Position numbers and translations under genes: made by a program
In this document: positions 19,421 through 29,500 of the stretch, one piece after another
Layout: every line of letters starts with the position of its first letter
How positions within the stretch are numbered: position 1 is the first letter of the stretch
NCBI GenBank assembly: GCA_963575745.1
Contig: CAUYUJ010012058.1
Coordinates: forward strand, 317,267-381,266
DNA length: 64,000 bases
Source: Prorocentrum cordatum
Lineage: Eukaryota; Sar; Dinophyceae; Prorocentrales; Prorocentraceae
Direction of reading: 5' to 3'
The notes under the pieces: model-generated
Told to the model about the DNA's origin: nothing
The model's input: only the letters and a program-made list of their open reading frames with translations
Database searches by the model: none

Positions 19421-19839
19421 TTTTTGTTCCCTCCTTTCTTTCCTTATCTTTCTTTCTTTCGGTCGATCACCAAATTTATCCGTAAGGGCTTCGACCATTG
19501 CCGCGGGCCCCCGCTCTCTCTTAGAATGGGGCATGCCAGACTTAAGTTGGGATGCAAGGGCATCGTCCTGAAGCAGTGTCGGGACTTCACGCGAGGGCCA
19601 ATCTCGTACGTTACGGCTTGCACAGCAACATTGAACAACAACATTTCTGAAACTCGGACAGCTCGCACTGCGAACTTGCTGACGATCGTGGCTCGGGGAC
19701 GAACATCGCGTAATTGAATAGTGGTCGTGGCCTTCGGGGGCGCGAATGCAGCGTAATTAGTAGAACGGTCGTGGCCTCGAGGACGCGGATATTTGCAGTC
19801 TACCAGGGAACATGGCCGCGGTGACGCAAACATAGTATA

Positions 19840-20010
19840 CAGTGGGGGCCCATGACGCACCTTGCTCGCCTCCAGGGTGCCCTTGGTTTCTTGGGCTTCG
19901 ATGGTTTTGCCATGGAAAGCGTCACATTCCCGCACCAAGAATGAATGGACGCCCTGGGGTCTCAGGGTTAGATTTCTTGTGGAAGGTTCCTTGTGGACTG
20001 GCCTCCGCTG
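19840..20010. mobile_element. Family A inverted-repeat element, copy 1
   Basis: 171 bp, CAGTGGGGGCC...GGCCTCCGCTG, with TA on both sides (19838-19839, 20011-20012). Conserved internal blocks are GCCAAGAAACACCCTGCTTG (diverged here), CCAGGGTGCCCTGGGTTTC, and GGGTTTCTTGTGGAAGGTTT. With at least nine copies it is the most abundant MITE here. TA duplication and CAGTG ends suggest a Tc1/mariner origin. Confidence 0.9.
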
Positions 20011-20199
20011 TATATGTATTTGTTCAAGGTCGACCCTCCATGCCTTCACTCCTATGCCTGGCCATGGCTTGCCCCAGGATGCGTTTTTTTCCCTCCTCCG
20101 TCCCTCGCTGTCCGCTCCTCCCGATCTTTCTCTTGCTCTTCGTCTTCCTCCGTGTTCCGTTCCACATCGGCGCCACCCCAACATAACCAATACTATGTG

Positions 20200-20357
20200 T
20201 AAATCGAGCATGTCCCTCTACAGGAGGAATATTCGAACATAGACACAAAATAGTCAGGGGACGATGGTTCGACTACTTTTGACTATTTCCTGTTTCTTGT
20301 TCGACTATTTTCGATTGTTCGTCCAAAGCTCGCCTGTAGGAGGCATGTCCGACCTAA
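20200..20357. mobile_element. Family B inverted-repeat element, copy 2
   Basis: GCATGTCCCTCTACAGGAGG at the left, CGCCTGTAGGAGGCATGTCC-GACCTA at the right, with the family core AAAATAGTCAGGGGACGATG. The left terminus is degenerate and the target duplication is not clear. Confidence 0.85.
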
Positions 20358-20683
20358 TACTGCTACCATGTGTGCGTCGCCCCGCCAGGGGCGACGCGCG
20401 CACCGAGAAATCTTACAGTGTATACGTCGTGGCGGACACTCTCTGGCCGCACTGCTCGGGAGGCGATCCACTACAGGGTGGGTACGTTCGGGTCAGACGC
20501 GCGCCTCCAAGGAGAGCATGTATGCCTTTGTGCGCCCCGTCCGTGCTCCGGTCCACATCATCCTTCTGTGTCTTCTCCCCCTCGGAGCGGATGCTGGGTC
20601 GGATGGGCCAACTAGCTCCACCCCGCGCCGGAATTTCTCTCGAAGAGCTCTACGAGGTACTATCTGCGCTCTACAAGTTTTAG
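20264..20683 (+). other. Open frame of unknown status
   Basis: A 139-codon frame. Its first ~30 codons come from element B2, but from about 20400 it reads like protein (SYSVYVVADTLWPHCSGGDP, ending ISLEELYEVLSALYKF before TAG). No family recognised and no splice evidence. It lies in the proposed last DTW intron. Confidence 0.25.
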
Positions 20684-21039
20684 ATAGACAATGCTGGTTT
20701 TCTTTAGTTACTTCGGGCCGTAGGCAAGCTACAGGGCGGGGAAGAAGGAGGACGGACGGAGGCGGGAACAGGACAATCGAGGGAGGACGTTCGCTGCGGC
20801 GCTCTTGGCCTCCTCCAGCGCCTCCGGAAGCCTCTGCGACCTCGGCCCTCCAGCGAGGCTCCAGCGAGCGTGCCAGGCTCCCTGCTGACGTGATCGTGGA
20901 GACCCTCTTGGGCCATCCTGGGCCCACTTCATGGCATCCTGGGCGATCCGGCAGCCTTCCTGTACCAGGTTCGGGGGAATCTGAAAAAGGAGAGCAGTTT
21001 GCCCCTTTCTTTCTCAAGCTGCTGCCAGGCACATCCAAC

Positions 21040-21420
21040 GACCGTGCCTGGTTTGCGTGTCAGAGGCTTCTTGGACATCTGTATGGGTCTTTGGGGATGG
21101 CTCTTGGAGACTTCTTGGACACAGTTTTGAACCCTCTTGGGGCTCTTGCGATCCTCTTTCGGCCATCGTTTAAGTCTCTTGGGAGCCGCTTAGTGCCTCC
21201 TAACGGCCTATTCGAGACCTTGTGGGTCATCTTGGGCCAGGTGACTCGGAATGTCAGCTCGGGTTCCCTCTCTCAGGCCCTCTTCTTCGGGCCCTCTTGG
21301 GCCATCAGCGCGACCTCTTGCGCCGTCCTGGGGCCTCCCTGGGCCGTCTGGGAGCCCTCTTGGGCCAGCTTGGCGCTGCTCTGGGGCGTCTCCAGGAGGC
21401 GCCTCGGGCCGTCTTGGGCC
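21040..21420. repeat. GGCCTCTTGGG-type minisatellite
   Basis: Diverged array of the dispersed ~11-bp theme (CTCTTGGGGCTCTTG, GGGCCGTCTGGGAGCC). It generates a spurious long + frame. Confidence 0.8.
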
Positions 21421-21574
21421 AACCACGAGATCGGGAACTCGGGAACCCTGCGACCGCTGTGAACTCCAGACCAGGCGCAGGGCGCCGGGGCACCTGGCCG
21501 CCCGCCGAGGTCTGCCCTGGAACGGGGAGAACCCAACACCTGCAGCCTGGGAACCCAGACGTACGGGACGGGAA

Positions 21575-21745
21575 AAGACCACAGCCATTGCTTTTCTTCT
21601 GTCGCCGCCTTCCAGCCAGCAGAAACAAAGCAGTGGCTGTGGTCATTTTCGTTAGGCTTGGCACCAGGGAAATGGCCACAGCCGCTGCTTCTATTTCGGC
21701 CGGCTGGGAGGCGGCGCAGGCAAGAAGCAGTGGCTGTGGTCATGT
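21575..21745. repeat. Nested inverted repeats of GCAGTGGCTGTGGTCAT
   Basis: GACCACAGCCATTGCTTTTC (21578) is the inverse of GCAGTGGCTGTGGTCATTTT (about 21630) and of a further copy at 21727-21745, with another inverted copy at 21670. Two overlapping hairpins of a fold-back type. Confidence 0.7.
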
Positions 21746-21935
21746 TCCCGTCCCGCAAGACGCCCACCCTTTGCACCTCCGCCGACCCTTCCATCGTCGC
21801 CAGGGCCCCCCTCCAGTGCAGGCATCGGCGGGGGAGTCACCCGACACGGCCGCAGGGGGCCTTCAGAGGCGCTGGGGCGCTTGAAGACCGTTGGGAGGTC
21901 GGCGGCGAGGGTGCCTCAAGACATCGACGTTCTGG

Positions 21936-22091
21936 GTAAGTCGGGCCTGTCCCTCTCCAGGAGGACTATTCAAAAACGGTCAAAACATAGTGAGGGGACG
22001 ATTTTTGGAGTATTTTTGAAGACTTTGCGTGTGTGTGTGTGTTTTGTTCGTTCCTCCAAAATCCGCCTGTAGGAGGACATGCCCGACCTAA
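21936..22091. mobile_element. Family B inverted-repeat element, copy 3
   Basis: 156 bp, GTAAGTCGGGCCTGTCCC at the left, GGACATGCCCGACCTAA at the right, with an internal GT dinucleotide run (22029-22044). Flanked by an exact 8-bp duplication CGTTCTGG (21928-21935 and 22092-22099). Its left end happens to read as a consensus splice donor (GTAAGT). It sits 46 bp upstream of the last supported DTW exon. Confidence 0.9.
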
Positions 22092-22137
22092 CGTTCTGGC
22101 GGAGCGCGTGCTCGGATGCGCCGGGCTGTGTACGCAG

Positions 22138-22333
22138 ACCCTGCGCCCAGGACGGGCCTCCGTCGGATTTGGGCAGCGGCGACGGCGGCGGCGAGAGGTG
22201 CCGCGTGACGGTCACCCGCGCGGAGTTCGGCAGCACCCGAAAATACCGAGCGTTCGAGAAGCCAGAGCGGGTGGAGACGGCGGCTGCCTTCATCGCTCTG
22301 GTGAAGGACCTCGGCCAGGATCTTCGCGGGTGA
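22138..22333 (+). CDS. DTW-domain protein, exon E (C-terminal block)
   Basis: Acceptor TACGCAG/ACC at 22136-22137. The single leading base completes the codon left open by exon D. Key segments are CRVTVTRAEFGSTRKYRAF and ERVETAAAFIALVKDLGQD; the (S/E)TaeA..l..L pattern is the C-terminal helix that follows the D-x-T-W region in DTW proteins. The frame ends at TGA 22331-22333. The same bases form a strong donor (GG/GTGAGC, 22330), so the protein may end here or continue into an exon I did not find. All five exon phases agree, which supports one gene model. Confidence 0.7.
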
Positions 22334-22339
22334 GCAGAG

Positions 22340-22490
22340 CAGTCTCGTCTAGCCCATCCCCATGTCCCCATTGGGCCATGGCACCTCAGCGCCACCATCC
22401 CGCCCACCAGTTGGATAGAGGCCCCGCGAAACTCGAAGGGAGAAGCATCTATCCCCATCCAGGGGGGTAAATCGGCCAGTGGGACCAAGG
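22340..22490. repeat. Dispersed repeat Q, copy 1
   Basis: CGAAGGGAGAAGCATCTATC and GGGGGGTAAATCGGCCAGTG recur at 31800-31880. Ends not defined. Confidence 0.55.
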
Positions 22491-22594
22491 CCATTCAAAT
22501 TTCGGCGAGCGTGGCCTCTTGCTGAAAGGGACGCGCGCCTGCCCCATCTCCCTCAGGAGGGAGAAACACGCAGACACGGGTGAACGTCGATTCC

Positions 22595-22690
22595 GTTGAA
22601 AATATAAGTAGATATGGGAAGTGGAGGGGAAGACGAAAGCCCAGAAAATATGGAGCACGTTGAGCATCCTGAGATTTGCGGCACGCGGCA
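22595..22690 (+). repeat. Family I dispersed repeat, copy 2 (partial)
   Basis: GATATGGGAAGTGGAGGGGA and AGCCCAGAAAATATGG match the 42372 and 62817 copies. 22690-23030 otherwise shows no supported gene. Confidence 0.55.
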
Positions 22691-23039
22691 GGTCGGGCAG
22701 GCGCGATCCCTCTCCATGGGTGGAAGCGGGTCCTGAGGGCAAGGGGCCCTGAGGCTTTTCGCTGCTCTCGGGCTCTCGGCGCCCTCCACGGGCCCCAGGA
22801 ACTGTCAGGAAACGATCCAGGATGAAGAGCTCGTCCTGGGAGAAGGCCCTGGGTCCCGGGCCCGTTTCCCGCAGGACACGTTTCTTCCATGCTAAGTCCC
22901 GTCTCCTCGCGCTGGGGGGGGGCGGGGAAGAGGACAAGGGGGGGGGGGAAGGCGGGAAGAGGGGGATGCAGACGGGGAAGGGACGCGGGCGGCTCTTCCA
23001 CCTCGTGAGGTGTCCTGCGCTCTGCGTCGTGCTGCCCGT

Positions 23040-23960
23040 TGTTCCTCCGCCTTCCCCTGTCTCTCATCATCCTTAGTTCCCTTCTTATCCCTCCTTGTCT
23101 TCACCTGCGCCCTCCTGCTCCACATCCACCTTCCTCCTTTTCAGGCTGCCGACTCTTCCTTCCTGGCGCCTCCATTTTCCTTTTCCCTCGTCGTCACCCT
23201 CGTTTTTCTTTCTCCTGCTGCCCCGTTTTCGTCCCTTGCCTGATTAGTTCCCCCCCGTCGCCGCCCCTCCTCTCCCCCTCCTACGCCATCCATCCTGCCC
23301 ACTCCCACCTCCCCCCCCGTTCCTCCTCTCGCTCGTCCCGCCTCTTTCTCCGTCTTCCGCCTTTCCTTTTCCCCCTTCGTCCTTCGTCGTGCTGCCTCAC
23401 GTCCGCCTTCGTCCTTCGTCGTCCTCCTTCGTCTCCTTCGTCCCTCTACTCGTCCTTCGTCGTCCTCTTCGTCCTTTTTCTCCTCCTTCGTCTCTCTTCG
23501 TCCTTCTCCTCGTCCTTCGTCTCCTTCTTCCTTCGTCGTCCTATTCGTCGCCGTTTTCCTTCGTCCTCCTTCGTCCTTCGTCGTCCTGCCTCACCCCCCG
23601 TCGTCCACCCTCGTCCCTCCTCGTCCTTCGTCCCTCCTCTGCCTTGACAAGCCCTTTCACAGCCTGGGGGCGCAGGCAGGCGCAACGCCGCTCGGCGCGT
23701 CCTCTTTCCTCGCGAGGCACGGGCGCCAGGGCCTCGTCCCAGCTCAGCCCAGGCTTCCTCCTTCCTCCTCCTCCTCCTCCTCTTCCCTCCGCCTCATCCT
23801 TCACTCATCCCCCTCTTCCTCATTCCCTCCTCCTCCTCCTCCTCCTCCTCCTCCTCCTCCTCCTGCTCCTCCTCCTCCTCCCCCCCGACTCTTCTTCCTC
23901 CTCCTCCTCCTCCTCCCCAATCTTCCTCCCCCTCCTCCCCCCCTCCTCCCCCTGTATCCA
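23040..23960. repeat. CT-rich low complexity, CGTCCTT repeats and CCT microsatellite
   Basis: Pyrimidine-rich strand throughout. 23375-23640 is built of CTTCGTC / CCTTCGTCGTCCT units, 23755-23960 of CCT triplets. A GC-rich patch (23650-23750) and another at 24000-24240 have exon-like composition on both strands, but nothing could be assigned. Confidence 0.85.
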
Positions 23961-24252
23961 CCCCTTCGCCCTCCTCCCCCTGCTCCACCCCTCCGCCCCC
24001 GCACCGCGCATTCGGCTCCTCGACCTGCCCCGGGGCGCGTCCTGGCCAAAGAGCAGCGAGGGGGCCTCCCGCCGCGGCGACCGGGCCTGCCCTCCGCGGG
24101 CCCACCGACCCGGTCGCCCGCAGGCGTCGGGGCGGGGGGGCGGCAGAGCTGTTCTTCTCCAGGGGGGGGGGCGACGCGCAGTCGCGAGGGCGCGATGGCA
24201 ACCGCGCGTCGCGCAACGCGAGGAGCGCTGCGCAAAAGTAGGCTGCCCCCAC

Positions 24253-25478
24253 ACATATATATATATATATGTATATATATATGTAAGTAACTACATATTT
24301 GTATACACATACACCTGTGTGTACACATGTATATATACATGTTTATGTATGCATGTGTGCATGTGTGTATGGAAGCAGGGAGACACAAAGAGTCAAACAT
24401 ATATATATACACATGTATTTAGCGAGGGAGAGTGATAGAGAGAAAGAGACACCACTAGAGCGAAACAGAGAGAGCGTGAGCAAGGGAGGGAACGAGACAG
24501 CCGTATACAAGTTTTGGAAGACAGATAACTGAACAATCCAGGCACATGTAAACACTTAGACATACATATACGTGTATATATATGGCGAGAATGAGCGAGA
24601 TACAGAAAGAGAGAGGGAGGTAGCGAGAGAGAAAAAGAGAGAGAGAGAGAGAGACAACGACCGAGATACAGATAAACAAAGACGACGAGAGAGGGAGGGA
24701 GTGATCGAGACAGATCTGATATTGCACGTGCATATGCATACACACATACACAGACATACTTACATCCATCCATCCGTACATGCATACATACGTACATGCA
24801 TACATGCATACACCCATACGTACAAATACATCAATGCAGACACACACATGCGTACATGCATACATGCATGCATGCACACGCATAGTACATGCATACAGGC
24901 TCACATACTCATATTCAAAATTTGCATGCATCCATACATGTATATGTGCGCATAGGTATGCATCTATGCATGCCTGCATGCATGCATGTATGTATGTATG
25001 GGTAGATGCAGGACGTATGTCATGCACGCATGTCTACATGCATGCATACATGCATGCATGCATGTATGTGTGTGCAAATGTGTATGTATGTGTGTATGCA
25101 TGCATGTACGTAAGTATGTATGTATGCATGCGTGTATGGTGTTATGCATGCATATATGTATGTATGCATGTATGCCTGCATGTATGTATGTATGCAACTG
25201 TGGATGCATTTATGTCTGCATACATGTATGTATGTATACATGCATATATGTATGCATTTCTGCATACATGCATGTAGGTATGTATGACTGTATGCATGCA
25301 GGTGAACATGTATGTGTGTATGCATTTATGTGTGTATGTGTGTATGTATGTTTGCATGTATGTATGTATGGATTGATGTATGCATGTATGTATGGATTGA
25401 TTGATGTTTGTACACACACATATATATATATATAGGTATGCATGCATGCAGGCATGCAGGTGTGCATGTATGTATGTA

Positions 25479-25513
<35 letters not shown>

Positions 25514-25705
25514 ATGTATGTATGTATGTATGTATGTATGTGCGTGTATGTATATACGCATGGAAGTATGATAATGTGTGTATGCATGTCTGCAGGCACG
25601 TACATACGTCTGTATGCGTGTATGCATGTATGTGTGTATGTAGGTGTATACGTATGCATGCATACATATGTACACATATATATATATATATATATGTAGA
25701 TGGTC
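24253..25705. repeat. GTAT/GCAT tetranucleotide satellite with TA and GA runs
   Basis: About 1.45 kb of alternating purine-pyrimidine DNA (TGTATGTATGCATGCA units), bounded by TA runs at 24258-24290 and 25678-25695. A GA-rich purine tract (24420-24710) and a CTGT run (25481-25512) lie within it. Such sequence can adopt cruciform and Z-like forms. The orientation changes from CATA to GTAT near 24950. Confidence 0.9.
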
Positions 25706-25785
25706 CAGGGCTTGGCACCCCCCCCCCACCAATGCTGATGCCATTGGGCCCCCCCCCGCGCGATGGTCCCCCCCGCCCCCCCCTG

Positions 25786-26169
25786 TGGGCGTGGCGTGGT
25801 GCTGCGCTGCGGTGCCCCCCCCCCCCCCCCTGTGGATGTGGTGTGGTGCTGTGGTGGTTCAGAGGTGGGCGTGGCGTGGTGCTGCGCTGCGGTGCCCCCC
25901 TCCCCCCCCCTGTGGATGTGGTGTGGTGCTGTGGTGGTTCAGAGGTCGAAGTCGTCGTCGTCGTCGTCCTCGTCGTCCTCGTCGTCCTCGTCGTCGTCGT
26001 CGTCATCGTCGTCGTCGTCGTCGTCGCCGTCGTCATCTTCGTCATCGTCGTCGTCGCCGCCGCCGCCGCCGGCGTCGTCGCCGCCGCAGCCGTCGTCGTC
26101 GTCGTCGTCGTGGTCGTCGTCGTCGTCGTCGCCGTCGTCGTAGTCGTCGTCGTCGTCGCCGTCGTCGTA

Positions 26170-26208
<39 letters not shown>

Positions 26209-26230
26209 TTCGTCGTCGTCGTCGTTGTCT
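25786..26230. repeat. 81-bp duplication followed by GTC microsatellite
   Basis: Two copies (25786-25867 and 25868-25948) of a G-rich unit (GGGCGTGGCGTGGTGCTGCG ... GTGGTTCAGAGGT), then ~280 bp of GTC triplets with GCC and GTA interruptions. 26235-26330 carries two copies of GGGACCATACCATCTGGGGG. Confidence 0.9.
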
Positions 26231-26399
26231 CTGGGACCATACCATCTGGGGGTGGGGGGGGGGGCCCGAGGAATCCTGGGACCATACCATCTGGGGGGGG
26301 GGCCCGTGGGCCTGGAGCCCAGGACCATACATAGTCATATGGCCCTTCGGCCCATCCCGCCACACTGCCTGGGTTATGGATTAGAGGCCTCTTAGATGT

Positions 26400-26880
26400 T
26401 CGCTTGGATTGCATGGGCTCGAGGGCCTCTTGGAGGCAATGTTGAAGATCTTGAGGGCCGTTTGGGGGCCTCTTGGGACCTCCGCTTGGGCATCTTGGGG
26501 GCCTCGTGGGGCCTTTACTGGGCCTCTTGGGTTGTCTTGGGGGCCTCGTTGGGCCTCCCTGGGGGCTTTTGGGGCGGAGGGCTCGAATTGTCGGTTCGTG
26601 TTCCCCCTCGTGGGCCCTTCTCCTGGGGCTGCATCCTGGGGCCCTATGGGGCGACCCTGGGCGCCCCCCTGGGCCGTTTTGGGGGCTCTCTTGGGCCGCC
26701 TTGGGGTCCTAGCTGGGCGATCTTGGGCGCCTCTTGCGCTGTTTTGGGTCCCTCGGTGGACCGCTCTGGGGCCCTATCGGGGGCTCTCTTGGGCCGCCTC
26801 GGGGTCCTACTGGGCGATCTTGGGCGCCTCTTGCGCTGTTTTGGGTCCCTCGTGGACCGCTCTGGGGCCCTATTGGGGGC
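26400..26880. repeat. GGCCTCTTGGG-type minisatellite
   Basis: Includes a ~90-bp internal duplication (GGGCGATCTTGGGCGCCTCT ... at about 26716 and 26812). Element D2 inserted at its right edge. Confidence 0.85.
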
Positions 26881-26886
26881 CTCTTG

Positions 26887-27081
26887 TCGGGCCGGGCGAA
26901 AGGGGGGGATTGGGAAAGGGGGGGTTACGAAATTTGCTGCATGCAGCTGGTTTCGGCCTCACCGAGGGGCCCATTCCTCGATACATGGCCGCCTCCGGCG
27001 CCGAGAGGCGCCGGGAAAATCAGCTACGTGAGCTGATTCTCAACCCCCCCCTTTGCTATCCCCCCCTTTCGCCCGACCCGA
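26887..27081. mobile_element. Family D inverted-repeat element, copy 2
   Basis: 195 bp, TCGGGCCGGGCGAAAGGGGG at the left and CCCCCTTTCGCCCGACCCGA at the right, flanked by exact 5-bp TCTTG (26882-26886, 27082-27086). About 85% like D1 internally by eye. Better preserved than D1, so probably the younger copy. Confidence 0.92.
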
Positions 27082-27209
27082 TCTTGGGCCGTCTTGGGGC
27101 GGTCTTTGGGGGCTTCTGGGGCCATTCCAGAGCGTCGGAAGGCCGAAAACGCGAGAACGCGGACAGCACAGACAACACACAAGGAAGATCAATGATGATT
27201 GCCTCTTTT

Positions 27210-27230
27210 TCCGTAGCCATTTTGGCTCAG
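27210..27230 (+). other. Relict dinoflagellate spliced leader
   Basis: CCGTAGCCATTTTGGCTCAG (27211-27230), preceded by T. It matches the conserved 22-nt dinoflagellate leader except that one A of the terminal CTCAAG is missing. It is not an SL RNA gene: no GT donor follows and no snRNA-like 3' region is visible. It is the transcript leader carried back into the genome. Confidence 0.92.
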
Positions 27231-27292
27231 AGTCGATTCAGTGCGATATTTTCGAAGGGCATTTGCCGCCAGTGCCCACCCGCTCAAGAAAG

Positions 27293-27829
27293 ATGATTCG
27301 GAATAACCTCAAGATCATATGCAATGCCGAGGATACCTCAATCGAGGAGTACCAGGGTCGCTTTCGCTGCTTCACCATCTACGATTTTGTATTGGGGGCT
27401 CTGTATGGCGCCAAGGCACTTGGCAATGTTACTGGCGATGACATGAGCGTCTGGGACATCAACGGTGACTGGGGCCTCCTGCGGATCGTAACTGCTGTAG
27501 TCTCGCTTCTCTTCTTCCTCGACGGCGTCCTATTCGGCAGGCTGTCGTGCTCGGCTATTCCATCCTTCGACAAGGGCAGTACCTCCTCCGAGCAGCTGGT
27601 GAACACCGTGAACGTAAACCTGCTGACAAATACATTAACGTTCTGCACATACGTGGCCATGGAGTGGTATTCTTTGGGCGACGCGCCGTGTTCGTCTGGC
27701 TCTGGAAGGCTGGTCGGCGTTGTGATAACCGCCTTCGTGTTGCTGTCGAAAGCGGCGAAAATAGGCGTCATCTGGGCATTCTGGCGCAAACTCTCGGCAC
27801 TTACAACCAGTTCTTCGTCTGTTGTCTGA
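27293..27829 (+). CDS. Retrogene for a small multi-pass membrane protein, unknown family
   Basis: 178 codons. The ATG at 27293 is the first after the leader relic, with a 62-base 5' UTR free of upstream ATG. The frame is open further upstream (to 27053), but that part is element D2 and flanking repeat. Four hydrophobic stretches: about residues 26-45 (IYDFVLGALYGAKALG), 61-82 (LRIVTAVVSLLFFLDGVLFG), 107-125 (NLLTNTLTFCTYVAMEW) and 143-168 (VGVVITAFVLLSKAAKIGVI). The charged N-terminus is probably cytosolic; no signal peptide. I do not recognise the family. The intact frame argues for a recent copy or selection. Promoter unknown; the CTTTTT before CCGTAG could act as a new trans-splice acceptor. 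Confidence 0.75.
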   Translation: MIRNNLKIICNAEDTSIEEYQGRFRCFTIYDFVLGALYGAKALGNVTGDDMSVWDINGDWGLLRIVTAVVSLLFFLDGVLFGRLSCSAIPSFDKGSTSSEQLVNTVNVNLLTNTLTFCTYVAMEWYSLGDAPCSSGSGRLVGVVITAFVLLSKAAKIGVIWAFWRKLSALTTSSSSVV

Positions 27830-28249
27830 GCAGGGTAAACAGATGTTGAGCGCATTCGTGCTCAGGTATCCAGCGGTGCTCAATTATCCAGCTGCATGCT
27901 GCGCTCCCTTATCTGCTGTGCTCAGTTCCAGCTGAATTGCTGGCTGCGGTCAATGACCTGCTGTGCTGTGCTGCCTGTGCCAGTCAACACCAAGGGCGCC
28001 GATAGAGTCGAGTCTCGATTTCTGGTCAGCTCGACTCTGGCAGTTTGCGTGTGTTTCTTTTTCATTGGATGCATCTAACTGGCCTCGCAGAGCGGATCAT
28101 TACAGATACACGCACGTCTCTCTGCAAGGCATACGTGGCGCCTGAAGCGCGTGAAACCGTACAGAATTCGGATGAGGCGTTGGTCTTCCTGCACAGAACG
28201 ACTGTGACGGTGGGGGACGTGGGGCGTCAACAAACAAAAATACGATTGC

Positions 28250-28420
28250 CTCTTTGGGCCCTCTTGGGGGTCCTTCTGGAGACTTCTTTGGGGCCTCTTG
28301 GGCCGTCTTCGGACCATCGTGGGCGGCCCTGAGCGCTCTTGGGCTGCCTCAGAGGCCTCTTGGACCCTCGCGGGCGCTTTCGGGGGCCCTCTTGGACCGT
28401 CATGGCGCCCTCTGCCCTCT
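28250..28420. repeat. GGCCTCTTGGG-type minisatellite
   Basis: Short array directly to the right of the retrocopy's target duplication, and likely the DNA into which it inserted. Confidence 0.75.
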
Positions 28421-28589
28421 GGAACAGTCGCGCGAGACAGCCCAAGAACGCGCGGGAACACCCATGAAATTTCAGATGTTGGGGCCCAGCTCCTTGGAAT
28501 ATCAGAATCCCGGAGTCTGGGGTACAGAGAACAGAGAACACATAAGATCTTGGGGGTAATGAAATTTTGTGTTTCGAGGCACGGTGGCG

Positions 28590-28592
28590 GAT

Positions 28593-28624
<32 letters not shown>

Positions 28625-28868
28625 GTTGACGTACACATGTAAGTGCATCTATATGTAGATCTACACAGAGAGAGAGAGAGCGAGAGCGAGAGATAGATAG
28701 AGAGAGAGAGAGAAAGAGACCGAGAACGATTGAGAGAGAGAGAGCGAGAGAAAACACAACCTGTATAATTGTATGTATACATATACAAGCATTGATAACT
28801 ACACATGCATGGTTAGAACGGTAGAGAGAGAGAGAGAGACACACAACGAGAGACACATAGAGAGGGAT

Positions 28869-28901
<33 letters not shown>

Positions 28902-28930
28902 AATGAACAACAAACAACAAAGAGAGCGCG
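28590..28930. repeat. CA, TA and GA dinucleotide tracts
   Basis: CA and TA run at 28594-28623, then GA-rich runs (28665-28755 and 28825-28910) separated by GTATACATA-type sequence. Similar in make-up to 24253-24710. Confidence 0.9.
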
Positions 28931-28946
28931 CGCGCAACTTGCAACA

Positions 28947-29085
28947 GTAATGATATGTCCAGTTCTGGCTGTACATGATTTGAGCCCCCCGGTCCCCCTC
29001 GCATCGAAGGACGAGGCCGTGGTGGCGGCCATGGCCCAGGCCTGCGGCGGGAAAAGGGCGGGTGGGTGGAGCGGAGGGCGATGGG
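28947..29085 (+). CDS. Unassigned exon-like frame
   Basis: Reads VMICPVLAVHDLSPPVPL then ASKDEAVVAAMAQACGGK with GC-ended codons and balanced charge. Upstream is simple repeat and downstream (29086-29330) GC-rich sequence with short inverted repeats. Family not recognised; splice boundaries not fixed. Confidence 0.35.
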
Positions 29086-29329
29086 GGTCGGTCTCTCCGA
29101 AGGTGGGCCCTCTTCACAGCCGAGACTCGGCGGTGAGCGAGGGGGTTGCAGACCACATCCTTTGCAAGCCACCCCATCGGAGTTGCTGATCGTTGGGGAG
29201 ATCGGGGGGGGGCACCGCGCTGCCCTCGTCGGGCCTCCTCGGGGCACGGCGGAGAACTCTGTCGAAAGTCCTTGCCCGCCCCCCAGGGTGCGGGTTGCAC
29301 ACCTCGGCGGCGAGCGAGGGGGGGGAACT

Positions 29330-29500
29330 TGAGAAGGAGAAGGCCTTTTCAGAAGGCGGCGGGACTTCTCGGAAGCCCTCGCACCTTCCGAGGCGTTGTC
29401 CTCTGTCGTCGGGGAAGGCTCTGGGAGAACTTCTCAGAGGGGAGGGGGACTTGCGAGCCTTCCGAGAAGGCCTCCCCCTTCTCACTTACCCCCCGGGCTT
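29330..29500. repeat. CTTCTCGGAAG-type palindromic repeats
   Basis: GAGAAGGAGAAGGCCTTTTC at the left answers GAGAAGGCCTCCCCCTTCTC at the right, with several TTCTCGGAAG-like units between. A diverged relative of element U (5274-5595). Confidence 0.55.

Larger units (their letters stand above)
27209..28243 (+). mobile_element. Retroposed, spliced-leader-bearing cDNA (processed retrocopy)
   Basis: Exact 12-bp direct repeats GATTGCCTCTTT flank the segment (27197-27208, 28244-28255). The left edge begins at a 20-base spliced-leader relic. The interior has one uninterrupted coding frame without introns, and the right edge is A-rich (28229-28243, 11 of 15 A). These are the four expected marks of a mature trans-spliced, polyadenylated mRNA reverse-transcribed and inserted by LINE machinery. 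The target is GGCCTCTTGGG-like repeat DNA on the right side. 27830-28228 would be the 3' untranslated region. Confidence 0.9.

Noticed and set aside
27210-27230. A functional spliced-leader RNA gene
   Set aside because: No GT donor follows the leader and no Sm-like or snRNA-like region is visible; context, tail and target duplication show it is part of a retrocopy.
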